Shown here piece after piece: positions 58,289-64,000 of a stretch of 64,000 nt of DNA (the stretch's first letter is position 1; each line of letters opens with the position of its first letter). The position numbers and the translations under genes are program-made. Source of the stretch: VXYK01 sp965221585. GTDB lineage: Bacteria; Actinomycetota; Acidimicrobiia; Acidimicrobiales; Aldehydirespiratoraceae. The stretch is taken from the NCBI GenBank assembly GCA_965221585.1, contig OZ244898.1, forward strand, positions 744,001 through 808,000, read 5' to 3'. Below the pieces are notes generated by a model. The model was not told the origin of the DNA, did no database searches, and worked only from the letters and a program-made list of their open reading frames with translations.

Positions 58289-59959
58289 CTATATGACGGC
58301 AACGTTCACCTGGTGCCAACCCTCTGCACCATCTGGAGCGACGGCTTTCGGTCCGATTGGCTGGATCTCGTCGGTGCCGTCGACAGCCCGGACTCTGATC
58401 CTGTGACGTCCCGCAGTGGCGTTCCAGGTGGTGCGCCATTGCACCCAGTTCTCGTCGTTGCCCGGCACCGCCAGATCACAGGCCCACCACGATCCGTCGT
58501 CGACGGAGACTTCAACGGCGTGGATCCCTCGGGGCGGTGACCAGGCCACTCCCGCCAGCACGGTCTCTCCCTCCTGCACTCTGGCACCGTTGCGAGGCAC
58601 GTCGATTCGAGACGCCGTCTTCATCGGGCCCAGCTTCGACCAGCCCTTGTCGATCCAATACCCGTCGAAGTCGTCCCAACGGGTCATCTCGATCTCGGTG
58701 ACCCATTTGACGGCCGAGACGTAGCCGTAGATGCCGGCGACGATGAGCCTGGCCGGGAAACCATGGTCGATCGGCAGCGGCTCCCCGTTCATACCGATGG
58801 CCAGCAGGGCGTTGCGCCCGTCGTAGAGGCGGTCGGTGGGGAACCCGGCCGTCCAGTCGTCGATCGATTTGCCGACGAACTGATCGGCCTCCGGGTGTAC
58901 CTGGGCTCGCTCCAACAGTCTGATAAGCGGAACGCCGAGCCAACTGGCGTTGCCGACGAGCGGGCCACCTATGGGGTTGGACACGCACGAGAGGGTGATT
59001 TCGTGTTCCTCCATGGGCATGGCGATCAACTCGTCCCAGGTGAGGGTGTAGGGGTTGTCGACCATGCCCTTGATCTCCAAAGACCAGTCGTTGGGGTCTA
59101 CGTGAGGCGGGGAGAGAGCCGTGTCGATCAGGTAGAACGAGTCGTTGGGCGTGATATAGGAGGTGATCCCGTCGATATCGGTGATCGCCTCGGTTGTGAC
59201 GGTCGCCGTATCGAGCGCCGCGGTGGTGGTTGTGGCAGGAGTCGTTGTTGTGGTCGTCGTTGTGGTGGTGATGTCGGTGAAGACGATGTTCTCGCGGGCT
59301 GTTTCAGCAGCTGATTTGGGGGTTATCCCCCGAGCGAGTGCGAATCCTCCGACAGCTACCGCACCGGCACCCGCTGACCAACCCAGGAATGCCCTGCGAC
59401 TCGCGGGCGGATCAAGCGGATCTGCCAGAAGCCCCGTGGTCTCGGGTTCGTCTGCGTCGCCTCTGAGTCGGTTCAGCAGGAACAGGAGCGTGGCGATGCC
59501 CAAAGCGGCTGCGACCAGCGACCAGAACCAGCTCGCCAATGCGGGTGAGGTCGGGTTTCGCGCCGTGGTGAAACCACCCAGCAGTCCGAAGGCTGCGAAC
59601 CCGACGATCCCGACCTTTCTGGAGATTCGCAGCGAGGCGTTGCCGAGAGCTGCGGCCGCGAGCAGAGCGACGATGGTGATGCCGGGGAGCAGCGACGCCT
59701 TGCCGGTTGACCCCAGATTCTCGATGCTCTCCTCAGCTGCCCATCCGGGAGTGATGTCGAGAATCCACTCACCCATGCCGAGAACGAGTCCGGGGATGGT
59801 ATCGCTGAGCGCCTCCACGATCTGCCCGAACATGAGTGCGACCCCGCCTGCTGCTGCACCCGCCAGCGCTCCTTGCCACCAGGTGTGACCTGCGGTAGCG
59901 CCCGGCGGTGTGTAGTCGCTTGTGTTGCTGGTCTCGTCGTCGCGTTGAGAGGTGTTCAC
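58289..59959 (-). CDS. Five-helix membrane-anchored sulfite oxidase-type molybdoenzyme with internal Tat motif
   Basis: Starting at the GTG at 59959 (AAGGA about 6 bases before) gives 556 residues. Helices lie at about 29-50, 90-108, 115-133, 141-163 and 194-212. Just before the last is SRRAFLG (187-193), a twin-arginine motif. A run of ten Thr (231-240) links the membrane part to the molybdopterin fold, where Cys325 in LSCVSNPIGG is the predicted metal ligand. This is the layout of actinobacterial membrane molybdoenzymes in which Sec inserts the first four helices and Tat moves the folded catalytic part. It probably oxidises or reduces a small sulfur or nitrogen oxyanion. Confidence 0.9.
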   Translation of the reverse strand: MNTSQRDDETSNTSDYTPPGATAGHTWWQGALAGAAAGGVALMFGQIVEALSDTIPGLVLGMGEWILDITPGWAAEESIENLGSTGKASLLPGITIVALLAAAALGNASLRISRKVGIVGFAAFGLLGGFTTARNPTSPALASWFWSLVAAALGIATLLFLLNRLRGDADEPETTGLLADPLDPPASRRAFLGWSAGAGAVAVGGFALARGITPKSAAETARENIVFTDITTTTTTTTTTPATTTTAALDTATVTTEAITDIDGITSYITPNDSFYLIDTALSPPHVDPNDWSLEIKGMVDNPYTLTWDELIAMPMEEHEITLSCVSNPIGGPLVGNASWLGVPLIRLLERAQVHPEADQFVGKSIDDWTAGFPTDRLYDGRNALLAIGMNGEPLPIDHGFPARLIVAGIYGYVSAVKWVTEIEMTRWDDFDGYWIDKGWSKLGPMKTASRIDVPRNGARVQEGETVLAGVAWSPPRGIHAVEVSVDDGSWWACDLAVPGNDENWVQWRTTWNATAGRHRIRVRAVDGTDEIQPIGPKAVAPDGAEGWHQVNVAVI

Positions 59960-60095
59960 GGGGTTCCTTCTTCGGCGATTGCCTGTGTCTATTTCTAACG
60001 TCTCCAGTGGTCGAACAGGTCCAAACCCTGGTCGGAAGTTTGGTTGTATTCCTGACGAGTTTCGGGTCGCTGTGGATGTTGACGCTGCACGCGGC

Positions 60096-60101
60096 GAGAA
60101 T
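60096..60101 (+). promoter_or_regulatory. Possible -10 box for rsgA
   Basis: GAGAAT ends 9 bases before the TTG at 60111. It departs from TANNNT at position one, so this is weaker than the others. Confidence 0.3.
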
Positions 60102-60110
60102 ACGAGGACC

Positions 60111-61109
60111 TTGACGAACGAACTCGGCCCCTGGGGACTTGATGCGTGGGCATCTGCCGACGTGGGAAGCGACACTTCCAACCTGGGACGCGTGGTCCGG
60201 GTCGACCGAGGCGAATGCGATGTCGTGACCGAAGCGGGGATCGTGCGGGTGCTCTCGGACTCGATTCGTGCTCAGGGCGAAGTGGCGCCTGTGACGGGGG
60301 ACTGGGTGGAGGTCGAGCACCAGGAGGGCCTCGGCCCCGTGATCTCGACGATTCTCGAGCGCACTACAAGTGTCAGCCGACGGGATCCCGCCCAACGCGA
60401 CATCGAGCAGGTTCTTGCCACCAACGTACAGGTCGCCGGTGTCGTGCACGGACTCGATCGGCCACTTGCACCGGGTCGTCTTGAGCGCATGCTCGTCGTG
60501 GCGATCGACAGCGGTGCCGCGCCGCTGGTGATCTTGAGCAAGGCTGACGTCGCGGTGGCCGGTGACGAGAGCGAGGCGATCGTCCGTTCCGTATGCGGTG
60601 ACATCCCGGTCGTGACCACCAGCATCGTTAGCGGTACCGGGCTCGACGAACTCGTTGGTCACATCGGGACGGGTCGGACGTTGGCGCTGATCGGCGCCAG
60701 CGGCGTCGGCAAGTCGGCCCTTGTGAACGCACTGGCGGGCGAGGAACTGCTTGAGGTTGGCTCAGTCCGCGACGCAGACGCCAAGGGCCGCCATACCACC
60801 ACCGCGCGTGAACTTGTGCTGCTGCCAGGCGACGCTGGTCTGGTACTCGACACGCCAGGCATCCGTTCAGTGGGGCTCTGGGAGGCCGAGCACGCGCTGG
60901 ATCTGGTTTTCGAAGACCTCGAGGAACTGTCGGCGCAGTGCCGGTTCCATGATTGCGCCCACGGGTCTGAACCAGGATGCGCAATCACAACTGCTGTGGC
61001 AGGCGGCTCCCTCGATTCCAGGCGGGTCGATCGTTACATGGATCTCGTCGCCGAGTTGGATACTCAGCGCCGAAGAGAACAACAACGAACGTCCCGTCCA
61101 CGCCGATAG
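60111..61109 (+). CDS. rsgA: Ribosome small-subunit GTPase RsgA
   Basis: The frame is open from 59952, but the N-terminus of known RsgA proteins fits the TTG at 60111 (MTNELGPWGLDAW). The 332-residue protein has the circularly permuted G domain: LSKAD (G4, 142-146) comes before GASGVGKS (G1, 195-202) and then LDTPGI (G3). The C-terminal zinc motif is CRFHDCAHGSEPGC. It checks late 30S ribosome maturation. It diverges from the molybdoenzyme across 151 bases. Confidence 0.92.
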   Translation: MTNELGPWGLDAWASADVGSDTSNLGRVVRVDRGECDVVTEAGIVRVLSDSIRAQGEVAPVTGDWVEVEHQEGLGPVISTILERTTSVSRRDPAQRDIEQVLATNVQVAGVVHGLDRPLAPGRLERMLVVAIDSGAAPLVILSKADVAVAGDESEAIVRSVCGDIPVVTTSIVSGTGLDELVGHIGTGRTLALIGASGVGKSALVNALAGEELLEVGSVRDADAKGRHTTTARELVLLPGDAGLVLDTPGIRSVGLWEAEHALDLVFEDLEELSAQCRFHDCAHGSEPGCAITTAVAGGSLDSRRVDRYMDLVAELDTQRRREQQRTSRPRR

Positions 61110-61111
61110 GT

Positions 61112-62620
61112 CTACCTTTTGTTAGTTCGTTGCTCGAACTTGCTGAGTGCTCGGCGGTCGACTTTGTCTGTGGCGTTCCTCGGCAGGTGCGTCACGACCC
61201 GAATGTCTTCGGGAAGTTTGTAGCGGGCAAGATCGGCGGATCCGAACTCGCGCAGACTGTCCAACGTCGGCGGCTCCTGCCCCTCGGCCACGACGATCAC
61301 CGCCACGCCGATCTCGCCCATGACCTCGTCGGGTCGGGGCACCACCGCGATCTCAGCGATATCCGGGTGGTTGCCGAGGACCGACTCGACCTCCATCGGA
61401 TAGACGTTGTAGCCGCCGCGAATGAACATCTCCTTGCGCCGCCCGGCCAGCCGGTAACAGCCGGTTTCGTCCACCCGGGCCAGGTCACCGGTTCGCAACC
61501 AGCCGTCTACGAGGGTCTCGGCAGTGGCCTGTGGATCGTTCCAGTAGCCGGACATGATGCAGTCTGAGCGCAGCCACAGTTCGCCTATCTCCCCGTCGGC
61601 GACTGGTTCTCCGGCTTCGGTGCGTATGGCTGCCTCGACACCAGGACGGGGCCGGCCGATGGTGTTGAGTGCTTCCTCGTCGTCGGCGTCGAGGTCGGTA
61701 CCGATCCCGATCCCACCGCTCTCGGTGGACGAATAGCGAATCGAATAGGGCGCGCCGAACCTCTCTCGGGCTTCGCGCACCAGTGCCGGGGCAGAGGCGG
61801 CCCCGCCGACGACGATGGCCTGAACCGCGGAGAAGTCCAGTTCACGGCTCGAGGGGTGCGCCAGCATGAGCGCGATCTGCGGCGCTACGCCGGTAACGGC
61901 GGGCATTCGGTGTTCTGAGATGAGCTGCAGCACCGGCCCTGCGGACCAGCGGTCGAGCAGGTGGGTGGTTCTGCCGCTGGCCAGCAGCCAGGGCAGTTTG
62001 GTCATGAAACCAACGTGCGCAAACTGAGTGGAACTGATTCCGTGCCCGCCGCCGCCCCAAGCGCCGCCGGTGTCGAGTTCGACGATCCGCTCAAGTTGCC
62101 GGTTGTTGTACCAGGCACCTTTGGGCAGGCCGGTGGATCCGCTTGTGAAGCACACGCAGACCGGGCGGTCGGGGTCGTCGGCCAGCGGCGCAGGAGCGTC
62201 GGCTCCGGCGATCCTGAACTCTGCGGCGACAGTCTCGGCGCTCGAACCGGGTGCGAGCGTTTCGCAGGCGAACCGGTTGCTGTCGACCGTGTCTGTGAGG
62301 CCATCGCCGACAATGACCAGTTTCGGCTCGAAGACTTCGAGGCAAGCGCCGATCTCACGGGCGGTGAGCTTCGGATTTATGCCGGAAGTGACCGCACCAA
62401 GACGGGCGAGGGCCAGGAACAGCACCACATAGTCGATGGTCGATTCGAGCACCAGAGCCACGGCGTCGCGCTCGGCGATGCCCCTGGCTTTCAGTCCGGC
62501 AGCGGCTTCGTCGGCGCTCCGGTCGAGATCGGCATAGGTGACCCCCCAGCCTTGTTGCGTGCGATACGCCGTAGTGTCGGCAAAGTCCACAGCGACCCGA
62601 CGCGCGATCCTGGTGAGCAC
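61112..62620 (-). CDS. AMP-forming acyl-CoA synthetase/ligase
   Basis: I prefer the GTG at 62620, 6 bases after a TACGCT box, to the longer frame from 62665. The 502-residue protein has CFTSGSTGLPKGAW, YSSTESGGIGIGTD, GWLRTGDLARVDETG, MFIRGGYNVYPMEVE and the catalytic Lys in RNATDKVDRRAL. It activates a carboxylate with CoA; the substrate is unknown. It is only about 25% alike by eye to the FadD3-like gene at 19972, so the two are not recent duplicates. It ends 2 bases from the convergent RsgA gene. Confidence 0.92.
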   Translation of the reverse strand: MLTRIARRVAVDFADTTAYRTQQGWGVTYADLDRSADEAAAGLKARGIAERDAVALVLESTIDYVVLFLALARLGAVTSGINPKLTAREIGACLEVFEPKLVIVGDGLTDTVDSNRFACETLAPGSSAETVAAEFRIAGADAPAPLADDPDRPVCVCFTSGSTGLPKGAWYNNRQLERIVELDTGGAWGGGGHGISSTQFAHVGFMTKLPWLLASGRTTHLLDRWSAGPVLQLISEHRMPAVTGVAPQIALMLAHPSSRELDFSAVQAIVVGGAASAPALVREARERFGAPYSIRYSSTESGGIGIGTDLDADDEEALNTIGRPRPGVEAAIRTEAGEPVADGEIGELWLRSDCIMSGYWNDPQATAETLVDGWLRTGDLARVDETGCYRLAGRRKEMFIRGGYNVYPMEVESVLGNHPDIAEIAVVPRPDEVMGEIGVAVIVVAEGQEPPTLDSLREFGSADLARYKLPEDIRVVTHLPRNATDKVDRRALSKFEQRTNKR

Positions 62621-62626
62621 CCCTGA

Positions 62627-62632
62627 AGCGTA
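62627..62632 (-). promoter_or_regulatory. -10 box for the acyl-CoA synthetase gene
   Basis: TACGCT ends 6 bases before the GTG at 62620, supporting that codon as the start. Confidence 0.5.
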
Positions 62633-62667
62633 GACCTGTGGGCCCCAGCACCCGCAACGGAGCAATC

Positions 62668-63702
62668 ATGCGTATCGAAGTTGAATCATACGGATCGGCC
62701 GCCGGCGGCGACACGCACACGGTGAAGCTGACGAGCGGCGCTCTCAAGGCCGTGTTCTGCGACTACGGAGCGAGGTTGTTGGAGTTGTGGGTGCCGGACC
62801 GCAACGGCGAACTCGCCGATGTGGTGTTGGCCAACGGCGATATAGCGGCCTTGGAGGCGAGCCGGGTGTATTTCGGGGCGACCTGTGGAAGGTTCGCCAA
62901 CCGGATCAGAGGTGGTCGGTTCACCCTTGACGGCCGGAGTTGTCAGCTTGACTTGAACGAGGGCGCCAACCATCTTCACGGCGGCCCGGTGGGTTTTGAC
63001 AGACATGTCTGGCGAATCGAAGTCGACGAGACCGGCGACACGGTTCGTTTCTCGACGGTTTCGCCCGACGGCGACCAGGGCTATCCGGGTGAGGTCACGG
63101 CTGTTGTGGAGTACACGCTCGGGGTGGGAACCTTGGGCGTTGCGATGACCGCCGAGACCTCCGCGCCGACCGTGGTCAATCTGGTCAACCACACGTACTG
63201 GAACCTTGCTGGCCACAGCTCCGGTGATGTGCTCGACCAGCATGTTCAGATCGGCGCGGACTCCTACACGCCTGCAGACTCCGAGCTGATACCGACCGGT
63301 GAGATCTGCAGTGTCGATCACACGCCGTATGACCTGCGGGTGTCGCGCCGCATCCGCGACGCGATCAGCGAACTCGACAATGCTGAGCGTGGTTTCGACT
63401 GCAACTGGGTGCTGCGTGGAGAACCTGCGACGATGCGCCACGCGGCCACGGCTGTGGACCACGGTTCTGGTCGGCGGTTGGACGTCTCCACCACAGCACC
63501 GGGCGTTCATTTCTACACGGGTGGCGGTCTCAGCGAGGCTGACGTGGGCAAGGGCAATGTCGAGTATTGCCGGTTCGCGGGTTTCTGCTTCGAGACGCAG
63601 TGCTTCCCGGATTCGCCGAACCAACCGCATTTTCCGTCCGCCCGACTTGACCCCGGGGGCGTCTACGATCACCGGATGCACTTCGAGTTCTCGACCTGCT
63701 AG
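62668..63702 (+). CDS. Aldose 1-epimerase (GalM-like)
   Basis: Using the ATG at 62668 behind GGAG, the protein is 344 residues. It has YFGATCGRFANRIRGGRF, NHLHGG, the catalytic His in LVNHTYWNLAG, and the catalytic Glu in CFETQCFPDSPNQP. It interconverts alpha and beta anomers of hexoses. It follows the synthetase start by 47 bases in the opposite direction. Confidence 0.92.
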   Translation: MRIEVESYGSAAGGDTHTVKLTSGALKAVFCDYGARLLELWVPDRNGELADVVLANGDIAALEASRVYFGATCGRFANRIRGGRFTLDGRSCQLDLNEGANHLHGGPVGFDRHVWRIEVDETGDTVRFSTVSPDGDQGYPGEVTAVVEYTLGVGTLGVAMTAETSAPTVVNLVNHTYWNLAGHSSGDVLDQHVQIGADSYTPADSELIPTGEICSVDHTPYDLRVSRRIRDAISELDNAERGFDCNWVLRGEPATMRHAATAVDHGSGRRLDVSTTAPGVHFYTGGGLSEADVGKGNVEYCRFAGFCFETQCFPDSPNQPHFPSARLDPGGVYDHRMHFEFSTC

Positions 63703-63726
63703 TGGTGGGGGCGCTGTGTGGGACGG

Positions 63727-63732
63727 TACGGT
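63727..63732 (+). promoter_or_regulatory. -10 box for the alpha/beta hydrolase gene
   Basis: TACGGT ends 9 bases before the ATG at 63742. Confidence 0.4.
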
Positions 63733-63741
63733 GCGAGGCCC

Positions 63742-64000
63742 ATGCGGGTGATTGACGTGGACCGCCCACCGGTGGCTTGGCGCGAAGCGGGTCAGGGCGA
63801 GGTGCTGCTGTTCCTTCATGGGTTGGGGTTGACCCGAACCAGTTGGGACCCGCAGTTGATGGATCTGTCGGACCGCTGGCGTTGCGTGGCTTGGGACATG
63901 CCGGGCTATGGCCGTTCTCAGGCGATCACCCCGTTGTCCTTCGCGGCGATCGCGGATGCGGCGGCGGGCCTGCTCGATGCGCTCGAGGTTGAGCAGGCGC
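63742..64000 (+). CDS. Alpha/beta hydrolase, N-terminal part (runs off the window)
   Basis: The frame from the ATG at 63742 is open to the end of the window (86 codons plus one base). It shows MRVIDVDRPPVAWREAG, the oxyanion strand LLFLHGLGLTRTSWD and DMPGYGRS, all typical of alpha/beta hydrolases such as esterases or epoxide hydrolases. The nucleophile and the rest are beyond the edge. The substrate cannot be told. Confidence 0.85.
   Translation, partial: MRVIDVDRPPVAWREAGQGEVLLFLHGLGLTRTSWDPQLMDLSDRWRCVAWDMPGYGRSQAITPLSFAAIADAAAGLLDALEVEQA

Noticed and set aside
59220..59290. Microsatellite-like repeat
   Set aside because: It encodes the in-frame Thr-rich linker of the molybdoenzyme and is not a separate element.
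1..64000. tRNA, rRNA, CRISPR arrays, transposases
   Set aside because: I scanned gaps for cloverleaf arms, repeat-spacer patterns and transposase motifs and saw none; a covariance search would be decisive for tRNA.

Overview
The window comes from a high-GC actinomycete. Several things point that way: F420-type luciferase-like oxidoreductases, a DUF222-HNH endonuclease, a DUF6356 protein, a CanA-like beta-carbonic anhydrase, a stand-alone LigD-type polymerase, paired FadE-like dehydrogenases, and abundant GTG starts. The metabolic flavour (COG2159 amidohydrolases, DUF1214 proteins, many SDR and acyl-CoA genes) suggests the class Acidimicrobiia or a relative, but I cannot prove the class from sequence alone. 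About sixteen genes begin 6-9 bases after an actinobacterial -10 box (TANNNT or a close variant). This implies that leaderless transcription is common here.

Layout. 1-10.1 kb holds a partial HTH-TOBE regulator, an MscS channel, a DUF1214 protein, and a minus-strand operon. That operon encodes a branched-chain-type ABC transporter packed into two giant fusions (MFS+LivF-like ATPase, then LivH+LivM+LivG), followed by an LldD2-like flavin oxidase and an O-methyltransferase. 10.3-31.1 kb is a catabolic region: five SDR or dehydrogenase genes, two luciferase-like monooxygenases, a carboxymuconolactone-decarboxylase-like protein, crotonase, FadD, two FadE, two COG2159 amidohydrolases, an N-acyl-D-amino-acid deacylase, and a DUF35/thiolase pair of the Ltp2 type. 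This resembles CoA-dependent breakdown of branched, cyclic or steroid-like substrates.

31.1-48.7 kb is an accessory, defence-like region. It starts with a DUF222-HNH gene, then a McrBC pair whose McrB carries two integrase-like SAM domains around an EVE-like domain. A small coiled-coil membrane protein, a sulfatase and a phytanoyl-CoA-type dioxygenase follow. The core is a plus-strand series: HerA-like ATPase, SbcD/Mre11, SbcC/Rad50, a MazF-type toxin-antitoxin pair, an N6-adenine DNA methyltransferase, and a NurA-like nuclease translationally coupled to the methylase. This combines the archaeal-type HerA-NurA-Mre11-Rad50 end-resection set with a DNA methyltransferase. It is my main candidate for an undescribed restriction or repair system.

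48.8-64 kb returns to core metabolism: glcDEF glycolate oxidase, TetR plus MFS exporter, ilvD, a small membrane protein, the LigD-like polymerase, a phosphoribosyltransferase, a five-helix molybdoenzyme with an internal Tat motif, RsgA, an AMP-forming acyl-CoA ligase, an aldose epimerase, and the start of an alpha/beta hydrolase.

Genes are tightly packed. No gene-free stretch exceeds 300 bases; the longest gaps are about 190 bases (45501-45692) and 170 bases (32487-32657). I found no tRNA, rRNA, CRISPR array, transposase or clear attachment site.
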